Numbered from the stretch's first letter, positions 1 through 7,023 are shown. The stretch is DNA of 64,000 nt from Mycolicibacterium moriokaense (GCF_003347205.1 NZ_QQBJ01000015.1:62001-126000); one strand, 5' to 3'. Program-made: numbers and translations. The notes: generated by a model from the letters alone, not told the origin.

Positions 1-2
1 CG

Positions 3-233
3 CAAGACCAGGCCGAGGTCTTCATTGCCCTGAAGATGAGCGCTCAACCGATGTGTGACAAAGAGCTTCTGACCTACCTACAGAAGTACACGCTCAAAGG
101 TGCGAACTGGAAGATCAACATGGTAAACGGTCGCCGTCACGATCTGCTTGAGATGGACAAGATCGAAGAGGCCGGTCGGTGGTCATGTCGACAGTCTTCA
201 TACAGGGTTATTCACTGGAGGGTTAAAGAATGA
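3..233 (+). CDS. Partial phage protein, possible winged-helix DNA-binding domain
   Basis: The frame is open to the left edge, so the true start lies outside the window; the ATG at 36 is internal or an alternative start. The C-terminal part has the spacing of small phage helix-turn-helix proteins: a 'DKELL' helix, then 'NGRRHDLLEMDKIEEAG', then a short strand ending 'YRVIHWRV'. That assignment is inferred from pattern only. The stop overlaps the next start as ATGA, so the gene belongs to the same transcript as the YopX-like gene. Confidence 0.5.
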   Translation, partial: QDQAEVFIALKMSAQPMCDKELLTYLQKYTLKGANWKINMVNGRRHDLLEMDKIEEAGRWSCRQSSYRVIHWRVKE

Positions 234-661
234 GAGATATTAAATACAGAGTGTGGGACACGCAAGAGAAGAAAATGTTCAAAGTCTACGCGCTAATGCG
301 TCTCGGTGGCGTTAGTCCGCCACTTGCGAGGATTGTTGGCCGGACGAAAGTCCCGTCGTCTTCGCGTAGATATTACCCGTCCTACAGCTCTCCTACCACA
401 GACATGATTGATTTTGAACGTGGTGTGGTGATGCAGTACACCGGCCTCAATGACAAGAACGGTGTGGGGATATACGAGGGTGACGTTGTAACAACTGGCA
501 ATGGACTGAAGCGCATCGTCATCTATGACGCGCCTGGCTTCTGGCTCGCGAAGAACCTAACAGACAAGATTGACATTGACTCGTTCAGTACCCCAAGGGC
601 ATACGAGGAAGTCATCGGCAACATCTACGAAAACCCTGAACTATTGGAGCTAGCCTCATGA
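230..661 (+). CDS. YopX-family phage protein
   Basis: 143 aa. The C-terminal half carries the YopX hallmarks: 'MQYTGLNDKNGVGIYEGDVV' at about residues 66-85 and a closing 'VIGNIYENPELL'. The N-terminal 'MRDIKYRVWDTQEKKM' is also typical. YopX proteins are common in phages of Gram-positive bacteria and have no settled function. The start overlaps the upstream stop (ATGA) and the end overlaps the next start. Family call is firm; role is unknown. Confidence 0.85.
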   Translation: MRDIKYRVWDTQEKKMFKVYALMRLGGVSPPLARIVGRTKVPSSSRRYYPSYSSPTTDMIDFERGVVMQYTGLNDKNGVGIYEGDVVTTGNGLKRIVIYDAPGFWLAKNLTDKIDIDSFSTPRAYEEVIGNIYENPELLELAS

Positions 662-927
662 CCAACATAGCGATGCAACCTACAGTGTATTTCAACGCGC
701 AGTACCAGCAGTGGCACGCACGCATTTATCATCGATATAAATATATCCACGTCGGACGCTTTGACGACCGTGACATTGCGCTGGCGAGTGCTAAACAGAA
801 GATCGCAGAGCTTGAGCGTGTACAGAAGGAACAAGACGAAAAGCAGTCCCAGGCTCGCATCTGGTCGGACGCGGCAGCAGCGTCACGCATGAGCATCCTT
901 GCAAAGTATTCGGGGGGTACTTCATGA
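658..927 (+). CDS. Small AP2-like phage protein
   Basis: 89 aa. Residues 8-45 read like a single AP2/integrase-type DNA-binding fold: 'QQWHARIYHRYKYIHVGRFDD' followed by the helix 'RDIALASAKQKIAELE'. The rest is a charged, probably coiled-coil helix. AP2-like modules also occur in the HNH protein at 6481-7023. Coupled by ATGA overlaps on both sides. The specific role is unknown. Confidence 0.55.
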   Translation: MTNIAMQPTVYFNAQYQQWHARIYHRYKYIHVGRFDDRDIALASAKQKIAELERVQKEQDEKQSQARIWSDAAAASRMSILAKYSGGTS

Positions 928-1124
928 ACGATTCCCGTACTCTCGAATATTGGAAGAACGGTCAATACCTCCCAGCGCTGATGCGTACCGGCATCTATGT
1001 GGTCGGTGTCATGTTCGGGATCTTCATGGCGATGATGGCGTGGCTGCTTATAGCGACGATCGTCATGATGCCGGCACTTACCTTCTTACTCGATCAATTT
1101 TGTATTGCCGTGTGGGGCAAGTAA
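924..1124 (+). CDS. Small membrane protein
   Basis: 66 aa. Two hydrophobic segments (about residues 21-43 and 44-60) separated only by a short break, so a hairpin-type integral membrane protein is likely. It starts by ATGA overlap with the AP2-like gene and closes this four-gene coupled run. I do not recognise a family. A phage membrane or holin-like role is possible, but nothing in the sequence shows it. Confidence 0.5.
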   Translation: MNDSRTLEYWKNGQYLPALMRTGIYVVGVMFGIFMAMMAWLLIATIVMMPALTFLLDQFCIAVWGK

Positions 1125-1198
1125 TCACATACCCCAATGATCGCTAAGTCAATCTTGTAAAAAATCTCACCGGAGAGCATAGTCATAATTACAGGAGG

Positions 1199-1378
1199 AT
1201 GCTTCTGAAGTACATAGTAATTGAACGACTCAAGGTCCATGGATTAACCATCGGCTACGAGTTTTCAGACGACACCACGTATCAACGTTGGCATAACGTC
1301 GTCGAATGGGTGCCTAAGCCGCGCAAGATTGCGTCTCGCACGCATAAGAAGATCAAACGCAAGCTTTCTGCCCATTAA
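1199..1378 (+). CDS. Short basic hypothetical protein (59 aa)
   Basis: Reads MLLKYIVIERLKVHGLTIGY... and ends in a very basic tail (PKPRKIASRTHKKIKRK). A perfect AGGAGG lies at 1193-1198, but it abuts the ATG at 1199. The in-frame CTG at 1205 has better spacing, so the start is uncertain. A basic C-terminus fits a nucleic-acid-binding role, which is inference. It stands alone, 74 bp after the membrane protein gene and before the hairpin-rich region. Confidence 0.5.
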   Translation: MLLKYIVIERLKVHGLTIGYEFSDDTTYQRWHNVVEWVPKPRKIASRTHKKIKRKLSAH

Positions 1379-1386
1379 CATTCGGA

Positions 1387-1589
1387 CTGCTAGGCGGCAA
1401 TGCGAGAGCCGCTTAGCAGCCAGCCATCAGCAGATCGAGTGGGCATCCGCTGATGGCTGGACGCATGATCCATCAATCGGATCGTGCGCTCCACACCTCT
1501 CACTCCGCTCTAAAAGCACTTCCCTTTTCGCCTTCTGGCGGTGTCAAGGATCAAACTCGCTGATCTCGACACGGGGCGAGTGAGAGGTG
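1387..1589. other. Non-coding region with three perfect or near-perfect hairpins
   Basis: The 246-bp gap between the 59-aa gene and the WhiB-like gene holds three inverted repeats: 1387-1397 with 1409-1419 (10 of 11 pairs), 1420-1431 with 1449-1460 (12 of 12), and 1494-1505 with 1578-1589 (12 of 12, long loop). A small GATCC/GGATC pair sits at 1467-1483. Short open frames cross the region, but the stems argue for a structured RNA, a terminator cluster or a leader for the WhiB-like gene. Function not established. Confidence 0.6.
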
Positions 1590-1624
1590 CGCCAAGACAT
1601 CAACGTTAAACGAGGCATTCATGT

Positions 1625-1885
1625 ATGTCAGAACTCGCCCCACCAGTCGGAGGACGCTGCGCTGAAGCAGGGCCCGGTTATGCCGACGAACTCTTCGAAG
1701 CCGTGCTTCGCAATCGGAAATCATTCATCAAGTGGGGCCGGCAGATGTGCGCCAGCTGCGAGATTCAAGAACCATGCCTCGAGTTCGGCATAGCCACTAG
1801 GCAAGAGTACGGATTGTGGGGCGGCGCAACCCCACCCGAACTTCGTCGTATGGCCGATCTTCGTGACGGTGGAGACGCAGCGTAA
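1625..1885 (+). CDS. WhiB-like iron-sulphur regulator (phage-encoded)
   Basis: 86 aa. Four cysteines have WhiB spacing: C12, then C42-x2-C45-x5-C51. They are followed by the G(L/I)WGG turn ('YGLWGG', about residues 61-66) and the basic 'PPELRRMADLR' helix. WhiB proteins bind a 4Fe-4S cluster and usually act through the primary sigma factor. Mycobacteriophage versions can modify host transcription and superinfection exclusion. The hairpin-rich region precedes it, and its TAATG overlap couples it to the next gene. Family call is strong; targets are unknown. Confidence 0.85.
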   Translation: MSELAPPVGGRCAEAGPGYADELFEAVLRNRKSFIKWGRQMCASCEIQEPCLEFGIATRQEYGLWGGATPPELRRMADLRDGGDAA

Positions 1886-2100
1886 TGAAACACAACGCCT
1901 ATGAACTCCCGCCATCGGAACCAGATCCAGAGTTCTTAAATCAGCGGCAACGCGGACTGTTACGACTCGGTATCCATGCCATGTTCGCCAACCAGATGGA
2001 GCTTGTCGACCAGGGCAAGATGAGCCGCGAAGAAGGTATCGCCAGTGTCCGTCGACTTCACGACGAGATCATGGCGGCACAGGAGCAGTCCGATGCGTAA
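1885..2100 (+). CDS. Hypothetical small acidic protein
   Basis: 71 aa, soluble and mostly helical ('MELVDQGKMSREEGIASVRRLHDEIMAAQEQ'). No recognised domain. It starts within TAATG shared with the WhiB-like gene and overlaps the following membrane mini-gene by eight bases. Its position suggests a partner or co-expressed accessory of the WhiB-like protein, but nothing proves this. Confidence 0.55.
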   Translation: MKHNAYELPPSEPDPEFLNQRQRGLLRLGIHAMFANQMELVDQGKMSREEGIASVRRLHDEIMAAQEQSDA

Positions 2101-2227
2101 GCCATCCTTCGCTCTTGTCTCGATCACTATCGCCATCATCATCATTATCGGTGTCCCGGTGTGTGTCGGTTTGGCGGTCGACTATCTGATCAACCTCTCG
2201 ACGGAGCAACTGAAGCACCATGAGTGA
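2093..2227 (+). CDS. Single-pass membrane mini-protein (44 aa)
   Basis: Starts at ATG 2093, inside the previous gene's last codons, and encodes MRKPSFALVSITIAIIIIIG followed by a second hydrophobic stretch, ending 'NLSTEQLKHHE'. A longer frame runs upstream from 2045, but the coupled start at 2093 gives a clean short basic N-terminus and one membrane helix. No family recognised. Confidence 0.55.
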   Translation: MRKPSFALVSITIAIIIIIGVPVCVGLAVDYLINLSTEQLKHHE

Positions 2228-2513
2228 ACGGCTGCGCCACCTTGGCGAGACGATCAGAGACAACAAAGCCGAGACATTTGTACTTGGCCTTGGCGCCGCC
2301 GCCCTCACCTGGGAAGCCATCGCACCTGATAAGAAACACGATCTGATCTCCCATGCGGCGGACAGACATCAGGGGATCACTGCACTCACGACGTTCGTCT
2401 TAGGAATGCACCTTTGCAACGTCTGGGAGCGCCTGGGGCTCGAAGACCTTGATGTCATCAGTCAGATCGGCAAGCGCTTCGGCGTATCGGAGACAGGCGA
2501 TGGCCAAGCGTAA
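2220..2513 (+). CDS. Two-helix phage membrane protein
   Basis: 97 aa with hydrophobic segments at about residues 18-34 and 52-70. The layout ('TWEAIAPDKKHDLISHAADRH', then 'ALTTFVLGMHLCNVW') resembles a small membrane protein family common in mycobacteriophages, often near lysis genes. This is a memory-based comparison. It overlaps its neighbours on both sides. A lysis-related role is possible but not shown. Confidence 0.55.
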   Translation: MSERLRHLGETIRDNKAETFVLGLGAAALTWEAIAPDKKHDLISHAADRHQGITALTTFVLGMHLCNVWERLGLEDLDVISQIGKRFGVSETGDGQA

Positions 2514-2916
2514 TCAGTTTGCACCCCCGGTTCCATATGAAGATGAAGAACAAGCAACGTTTGTCGGGTGGCTAGAACTGGTCGGCCTCAAGTTCACGGC
2601 CATTCCAAACCACACCTATAACCCGCACCACAGTCAGCAGAACAAGAATCGCCGCATCGGTCTACGTAAAGGACTGCCAGACATGGTGGTTGTTGTCCCG
2701 CACACGCACTCAAAGGATGGGCGCGGACATCTTCTGTTCATAGAGATGAAGCGAATCAAAGACAGCTCAGTGTCGAGCGATCAGAAGCTTTGGATTGCCG
2801 CCCTCAACATGATGGGAGCAGAAGGCGTCGAAGCTCACGTTGCCAAGGGTGCCAATGAAGCAATAGCGATTGTCAGCAAGTACATCCATCCGGCAACGAA
2901 TATCTCACCTTTTTAG
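2500..2916 (+). CDS. VRR-NUC domain nuclease
   Basis: 138 aa from ATG 2500, inside the previous gene's end. Features of the VRR-NUC fold: an N-terminal 'EDEEQATFVGWLEL' helix, 'GLRKGLPDMVVVVP' supplying the catalytic Asp, and 'LLFIEMKRIKDSSVSSDQKLWI' giving the E-x-K motif and downstream Gln. Stand-alone VRR-NUC proteins in phages are predicted Holliday-junction or flap nucleases used in replication and recombination. It is the last gene before a strong terminator hairpin. Confidence 0.85.
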   Translation: MAKRNQFAPPVPYEDEEQATFVGWLELVGLKFTAIPNHTYNPHHSQQNKNRRIGLRKGLPDMVVVVPHTHSKDGRGHLLFIEMKRIKDSSVSSDQKLWIAALNMMGAEGVEAHVAKGANEAIAIVSKYIHPATNISPF

Positions 2917-2967
2917 AACAGCCCTGTCCCCTCGCCGAACTGAATCAAGGCAAAGGGCAGGGCTGTT
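2917..2967. terminator. Bidirectional terminator hairpin
   Basis: Arms 2917-2930 and 2955-2967 pair almost perfectly (AACAGCCCTG-T-CCC with GGGCAGGGCTGTT, one bulged base). It lies directly after the VRR-NUC stop and before the 3' end of the convergent minus-strand gene, with T-runs on both sides. It separates two transcripts of the element. Confidence 0.75.
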
Positions 2968-2996
2968 GTAGTTGGGACAAGGACAGATGAGCGCGA

Positions 2997-3317
2997 TTAC
3001 TCGCCAGATGCAGCGCCGTTCTTGGCGGCCGTTGGACTGTAGCCAGAGCGCCGACCCCTGTTGGAGTCGAAACCGGCCAGTTTGTCCGCTGGGATGAGCT
3101 TGTCGAACTCGGTCTTGGAAACCAGGACATCGGCCACCTGGCCACTGGCGTACCGAAACTGAAGTTTGACCACGTTGGTTACTGGCTTCAGTGTCTTCAG
3201 TTCGTCAGCGTGTGCGTCGAATTTCTTGCCAGCGTCGATGACGTTGACCTCGACCACCTCGTTGTCCTGAAGTTCCACGCCCGAGATGTCACTCACGCGC
3301 AGAGACTTGAATCCCAT
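2997..3317 (-). CDS. Hypothetical phage protein, lone minus-strand gene
   Basis: 106 aa from the ATG at 3317, chosen because an AGGGGGTGA-type ribosome site lies just upstream; a GTG six codons earlier sits inside that site. The protein is beta-rich in its first two thirds and ends in a basic, disordered tail (RGRRSGYSPTAAKNG). It is the only minus-strand gene of the element and faces a divergent plus-strand operon across an intergenic region with inverted repeats, a layout common for repressors or lysogeny genes. No helix-turn-helix is visible; function unknown. Confidence 0.65.
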   Translation of the reverse strand: MGFKSLRVSDISGVELQDNEVVEVNVIDAGKKFDAHADELKTLKPVTNVVKLQFRYASGQVADVLVSKTEFDKLIPADKLAGFDSNRGRRSGYSPTAAKNGAASGE

Positions 3318-3352
3318 ATCTTCACCCCCTCTCACGGGGATAGGTGCGAAAC

Positions 3353-3426
3353 ACTAACCGGACGGCCAATGCTGCCACTATTTATGCACGGTTAGTCTTT
3401 TAATTCAACATCAAAAGATTTATAAT
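3353..3426. promoter_or_regulatory. Divergent promoter region with inverted repeat and TATAAT box
   Basis: Inverted octamers ACTAACCG (3353-3360) and CGGTTAGT (3389-3396) lie between the minus-strand gene and the plus-strand operon. A perfect TATAAT at 3421-3426 serves the plus direction; its -35 is weak. On the minus strand, TTGAAT followed after about 18 bp by TAAATA could serve the opposite gene. The region is strikingly AT-rich. Operator function is inferred. Confidence 0.55.
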
Positions 3427-3449
3427 AGAAGCATTAACAAATAAATGAC

Positions 3450-3495
3450 CCCGAAGATACGGTTCGGGATCATGACTCTACTATAAGGCATGATC
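3450..3495. promoter_or_regulatory. Leader hairpins before the small-gene operon
   Basis: Two inverted repeats in the leader of the 3521 operon: CCCGAA (3450-3455) with TTCGGG (3463-3468), and GATCATG (3468-3474) with CATGATC (3489-3495). They share a base at 3468, so they could be alternatives. They could act in attenuation or transcript stability. An AAGGAG ribosome site follows at about 3508-3513. Confidence 0.45.
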
Positions 3496-3520
3496 TCCAT
3501 TTCGGGCAAGGAGAACATGA

Positions 3521-3871
3521 ATGACTACCACCCAACCATTACAACCAGAGGAGCTACGCAGGGCAATAGTCGATTTTCGTGTGAAGTGCGATATGGCATG
3601 GTCTGAGAAGCAAGATGGCGCTATCACCCAAGATGAATACGAAAAAGCGATTGAGTGGCAATTAGAGCGTGTCATGTCCCTATTCCAGCAGGAACTAGAA
3701 CTAGCGAAGATAGAGGCACGTTTGGACGAGCTAGAACACGCATTTGTTTCATATGATAACGCTATCGCAACAGATTTATGTAAACCAGTTAAATGGGAAT
3801 ATGCGACAAAGGATGACCGCCTAGCCGATCTCGAAGCCCAAAAGCTAAAAGTAAGTGGGGGTCGGGGATGA
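3521..3871 (+). CDS. Hypothetical helical protein
   Basis: 116 aa, strongly helical and charged, with likely coiled coil at about residues 35-75 ('ELELAKIEARLDELEHAF'). First gene of an AT-rich operon after a TATAAT box and an AAGGAG ribosome site. The start 'MTTTQPLQPEEL' resembles the start of the gene at 4847 ('MTQPVQPELREK'), so the two may share an N-terminal segment. No known family. Confidence 0.6.
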   Translation: MTTTQPLQPEELRRAIVDFRVKCDMAWSEKQDGAITQDEYEKAIEWQLERVMSLFQQELELAKIEARLDELEHAFVSYDNAIATDLCKPVKWEYATKDDRLADLEAQKLKVSGGRG

Positions 3872-4026
3872 AACCAAACAACGAAAATAATTTTCTCATT
3901 GAGATGACACCCGAACAGCTTGATGAACTTAGCAATATTTACAAGTATGTAGACGATGAGGGTTATGAGGTGCTTCATTATAGTCCATATTGGAGGACTC
4001 AACCCCACAAAGCGGAGGAGGAGTGA
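3868..4026 (+). CDS. Mini-protein, 52 aa
   Basis: Encodes MKPNNENNFLIEMTPEQLDE and ends in an acidic/aromatic stretch before 'HKAEEE'. It overlaps the upstream stop (ATGA) and its own stop overlaps the next start. This coupling, rather than homology, is the main evidence that it is translated. Function unknown. Confidence 0.5.
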   Translation: MKPNNENNFLIEMTPEQLDELSNIYKYVDDEGYEVLHYSPYWRTQPHKAEEE

Positions 4027-4133
4027 TGATGGAAAATAAATGTTATAACGATTCAATTGATGTTGGTATAGGTGGACTACCCAGTCTGGACGATAGTGAT
4101 AGTAATCTTGATGGCGCATCGGTGGGCGTATGA
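4026..4133 (+). CDS. Acidic mini-protein, 35 aa
   Basis: Starts at the tandem ATG ATG (4026, 4029), overlapping the previous TGA, and ends in an ATGA overlap with the next gene. The product is acidic (LPSLDDSDSNLDGA). It may be a genuine micropeptide or only a translational bridge that keeps ribosomes coupled through the operon. Confidence 0.4.
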   Translation: MMENKCYNDSIDVGIGGLPSLDDSDSNLDGASVGV

Positions 4134-4447
4134 CAGCTAATACAAACGAAGCAGAGATGCTGGAAGCGGTACTCGATTACCACGCCACTATGTATGCGGG
4201 ATCTACTATGGAATACATCACCAGGAAGATTACTGAGTCAGAGAGACAGGCTATCTGGCATGAGACTGACGAGAAATCAAAAGCCGCCATACAGCGTCTA
4301 TTTGTGAGGGAACGGCTGGATGAAGCACAGCACGTGCGGCGCAATTTGATTGTATCTACAAAGGTTGACATAGACCCAATAAAGATGATGGACGACCGTA
4401 TCAAAGAGTTACAGGCACAACTAAATAAGGAGGAGAGAGCGGAATGA
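4130..4447 (+). CDS. Hypothetical helical protein
   Basis: 105 aa, almost fully helical and charged, with a closing 'MMDDRIKELQAQLNKEERAE' that looks like a coiled coil. Coupled on both sides by ATGA overlaps. No recognised domain. Several proteins of this operon share the same C-terminal heptad-like character. Confidence 0.55.
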   Translation: MTANTNEAEMLEAVLDYHATMYAGSTMEYITRKITESERQAIWHETDEKSKAAIQRLFVRERLDEAQHVRRNLIVSTKVDIDPIKMMDDRIKELQAQLNKEERAE

Positions 4448-4650
4448 GTAAAGAACCAGACCACACAGTAGCATTAGCAGTCATTGCACTGATAGGCGTG
4501 ATAGTAACAATCACCATCGGCATATTTTGCATGGTATACGTGAACCAGCAGAATGTAGACCGTGATAGATATTATGCTGACCATTGCAAGAGTGTCACCG
4601 CCACGAATACTGAGATAGGCACTATCTATTCTTGTGGGGGCAAGTCATGA
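4444..4650 (+). CDS. Single-pass membrane protein
   Basis: 68 aa. One hydrophobic helix at about residues 8-33 ('VALAVIALIGVIVTITIGIF'), then an exposed segment with two cysteines (about residues 48 and 64) that could form a disulphide outside the membrane. Coupled by ATGA overlaps. No family recognised. Confidence 0.55.
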   Translation: MSKEPDHTVALAVIALIGVIVTITIGIFCMVYVNQQNVDRDRYYADHCKSVTATNTEIGTIYSCGGKS

Positions 4651-4850
4651 CCTCCCAACCTGACCCAGTAGAGCAGGGGCAAGAAGACACCGATATAACC
4701 CTTGAGTGGTTTGAACGGGCAATAAAGAAATTGCAAGAGCCAGCCGACCCACGACCAACGCTATATCTTTCGCCTCAACAATACAAGCGTTACAAAGAGA
4801 GTGACGGCGATTTGATTTATACCTATACAGGTAAAAAGGATGTTCTATGA
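4647..4850 (+). CDS. Hypothetical small protein
   Basis: 67 aa from ATG 4647, which overlaps the previous stop; an upstream in-frame ATG at 4632 is less likely. Acidic N-terminus, a helix 'LEWFERAIKKLQE', then 'YLSPQQYKRYKESDGDLIYTYTG', which looks like a small alpha/beta fold. No known function. Confidence 0.5.
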   Translation: MTSQPDPVEQGQEDTDITLEWFERAIKKLQEPADPRPTLYLSPQQYKRYKESDGDLIYTYTGKKDVL

Positions 4851-5131
4851 CCCAACCAGTACAACCAGAGCTGCGAGAGAAGATTTATCAAAAAGCCATC
4901 GGAGTATGGGTTGAAGAGTTTGGCAGAGATGAACCTCACAACCGTATAACCATTCGTGAAGATGATTTGGTGGCTCTCATCGAACAAGAGATTCAACAGA
5001 CTATAGATCGTATCGAACAGTCACTCGACCAGCACACTACCCCAGAGGGAAAGGACTTACTGACCCGAAGCTATGTGGTTAATACGCTGGACTTTGAACG
5101 CCAACGTCTGGGACTAAAAGCGAAAGACTAG
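4847..5131 (+). CDS. Hypothetical helical protein, last gene of the small-gene operon
   Basis: 94 aa, helical, with 'LIEQEIQQTIDRIEQSLDQ' as a possible coiled coil. Its start overlaps the upstream stop. It ends 21 bp before the integrase, so integrase may be read from the same transcript. No recognised family. Confidence 0.55.
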   Translation: MTQPVQPELREKIYQKAIGVWVEEFGRDEPHNRITIREDDLVALIEQEIQQTIDRIEQSLDQHTTPEGKDLLTRSYVVNTLDFERQRLGLKAKD

Positions 5132-5152
5132 CTGACCTGGGATAATGTAAGT

Positions 5153-6244
5153 ATGAGTCGCCAACAGCTGCCTCCCCAAATTCGCAAGATATATCTCCCC
5201 GGCGGTGCGCTTCGTTATGAGCTGCGTGTAGACACAGGAATAGTCAACGGCAAACGAAAACAGATAATGCGCCGCTTCAAGACTGAGCGTGAGGCCCGTA
5301 ATGAACTGGCAACTACCCTAGCTGCGGTCGTCGATGGTTCCTATGTTCATGCCAACAAGCTGACGGTTGATGCGGCGATAGACGCCTGGCTGGCATCGAA
5401 GCACAGCATCAAGGCATCCACCAGGAACGGCTACAAGGTCTGGCTTGCCCCCGTGCGTGGCGTCCTGGGCCACGTCGAGCTTCAACAGCTGACCAAGGCG
5501 CACCTCGACACGCTGATAGTCCGTCTGCGGGCTGGAGACGTGCCGGGACACGGTAAATGGACTGCACGGAGCATCAACGGGATGTTGGGGCTTATGTGCG
5601 GCATCTTGGAAGACAATCTCAAGCAGGGTCATGTGGTGCGTAATGTCGGCAAGCTGGTTGACCGACTGCCGGCTGAGAAACAGGAAATGAAAACCCTGTC
5701 AGAAGCCGATATGTTTAAGATCCTCGACTATCCCGACCGTGACCGTCACCTTTGGACGCTTGCCCTCTATGGGCTGCGCCGTGGCGAGATAGCTGCGCTC
5801 AAGTGGGAGAACGTGGACCTCGATAAAAAGACCGTGACTATCTCCGAGAACCGTGTGTCTATAGGCAAGCAAATAGTCACAGGCACACCAAAGTCCGCAC
5901 GTTCTCGCCGTGTGTTACCGCTGCCAGACGACGTGTTAGACGTGTTACGCGACGCACAGCAGCGGATTGAGTCTGAGTACGTCGCGGCCTATCCCGATGG
6001 CAAGCCGTACACACCAAGTATGTTGAGTCACCGTTGGGAGTGGCTGCTGGCGAAGCTGGGGATCGAGTATTGCCGTCTCCACGACGCAAGGCACACCTGC
6101 GGGACGCTGATGCACCTGCGGGGTGTCCCTATCGCAGTCATCGCCGCCTGGTTGGGCCATGCCAGCGCGAGCTTCACGCTCAGTACCTATGTCCACAGCC
6201 AGGAAGATGCACTCATAGCAGCGTCAGGAGTATTTAAACGATGA
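5153..6244 (+). CDS. int: Phage-type tyrosine integrase
   Basis: 363 aa. It has an N-terminal arm-binding region (residues 1-65, AP2-like 'ALRYELRVDTG...RRFKTEREARNEL'), a core-binding SAM-like domain (about 70-165) and a catalytic domain. Visible catalytic residues are R209 in 'LYGLRRGEIAALKW', K247, H310 and R313 in 'LHDARHTCGTLMH', H336 in 'GHASA' and the nucleophile Y346 in 'STYVHS'. All six are present, so it should be active. It lies about 0.9 kb from the tRNA-Tyr gene, the probable target. It integrates and excises the element. Confidence 0.95.
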   Translation: MSRQQLPPQIRKIYLPGGALRYELRVDTGIVNGKRKQIMRRFKTEREARNELATTLAAVVDGSYVHANKLTVDAAIDAWLASKHSIKASTRNGYKVWLAPVRGVLGHVELQQLTKAHLDTLIVRLRAGDVPGHGKWTARSINGMLGLMCGILEDNLKQGHVVRNVGKLVDRLPAEKQEMKTLSEADMFKILDYPDRDRHLWTLALYGLRRGEIAALKWENVDLDKKTVTISENRVSIGKQIVTGTPKSARSRRVLPLPDDVLDVLRDAQQRIESEYVAAYPDGKPYTPSMLSHRWEWLLAKLGIEYCRLHDARHTCGTLMHLRGVPIAVIAAWLGHASASFTLSTYVHSQEDALIAASGVFKR

Positions 6245-6480
6245 ACATTGACTTATCTTCTTTGCTCTCTATCATTCCGGCTTATCTAGATGTCGATGGG
6301 AAGCGATATTGGTTTCATCTTGGCATGACAAACACTGACCGGCACTGGGGAGCTGGATACCACCTTTATAATGAAGAGCCGGTGCATTTCATGGCAGCCA
6401 ATACGCCTGAAGAAGCAGTGTTCAGAGTGTGCGGAGATATACTTAAGGAAGCCAGTATGAGCTTCAGGAGAACATTGTGA
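6241..6480 (+). CDS. Hypothetical small protein between integrase and HNH gene
   Basis: 79 aa. Starts at an ATGA overlap with the integrase stop and ends directly before the next ATG, so it is co-translated with the integrase. It is a mixed alpha/beta protein ('DGKRYWFHLGMTNTDRHWGAGYHLY'). The position suggests an accessory such as an excision factor, but it does not look like a classical Xis (no winged-helix or basic motif). Role not established. Confidence 0.5.
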   Translation: MNIDLSSLLSIIPAYLDVDGKRYWFHLGMTNTDRHWGAGYHLYNEEPVHFMAANTPEEAVFRVCGDILKEASMSFRRTL

Positions 6481-7023
6481 ATGGTGCGGCCTCGACGAAC
6501 TAGTAAGTACGACGTTCTAGCTGACGGCACCCTCCGGGTCTACTTGACGGGCGGTCTACACGCTCTGCTTGACTCCCAAGACGCCGAACTGACCGAACGA
6601 TGCTGGGGCACCAACAAACAGGGCTATGCGACGCGCACAGACCACGCCAGCACCCCACAATACATTCGGATGCACCGCGTCGTGATGTCACGCAAACTCG
6701 ACCGCGAACTGGCTGAGAATGAACTGGTTGACCACATCAGCGGCAACCGGCTTGATAACCGCCGTAGCAATCTGCGCCTGGCAACGTTCGCACAGAACTT
6801 GCACAACCGCGCTGTCCAGAAGAGCAGCAGGCACGCCTACAAGGGCGTCAGCACGATGGGCAGACGCCACCGCAACAAGTGTTACAGAGCGGTCATGTAT
6901 CACGACTACCAGAAGCTCTCAATAGCCGTATGTGACACGCCAGAGGAGGCGGCGTGGATGTATGACCAGTGGGCAATAGAGCTCCAGGGCGACTATGCGC
7001 GGCTGAACCTGGAATACGTCTGA
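6481..7023 (+). CDS. HNH endonuclease with C-terminal AP2 domain
   Basis: 180 aa. The HNH region holds 'IRMHRVVMSRKL', then 'ELVDHISGNRLDNRRSNLRLAT' (catalytic His and Asn pair) and 'AQNLHNRA'. The C-terminus ('SRHAYKGVSTMGRRHRNKCYRAVMYHDYQKLSIAVCDTPEEAAWMYD', shown here only as key parts) is an AP2 DNA-binding fold. This HNH_3 plus AP2 layout is that of free-standing phage homing endonucleases. It begins right after the preceding stop and lies between integrase and attachment site. Confidence 0.85.
   Translation: MVRPRRTSKYDVLADGTLRVYLTGGLHALLDSQDAELTERCWGTNKQGYATRTDHASTPQYIRMHRVVMSRKLDRELAENELVDHISGNRLDNRRSNLRLATFAQNLHNRAVQKSSRHAYKGVSTMGRRHRNKCYRAVMYHDYQKLSIAVCDTPEEAAWMYDQWAIELQGDYARLNLEYV

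Noticed and set aside
1329-1583. 84-codon frame through the hairpin region
   Set aside because: Crosses all three inverted repeats and has no ribosome site; the structure explains the region better.
3521-5131. Reading the mini-gene operon as a toxin-antitoxin system
   Set aside because: No toxin fold or antitoxin DNA-binding motif could be recognised in the pairs.
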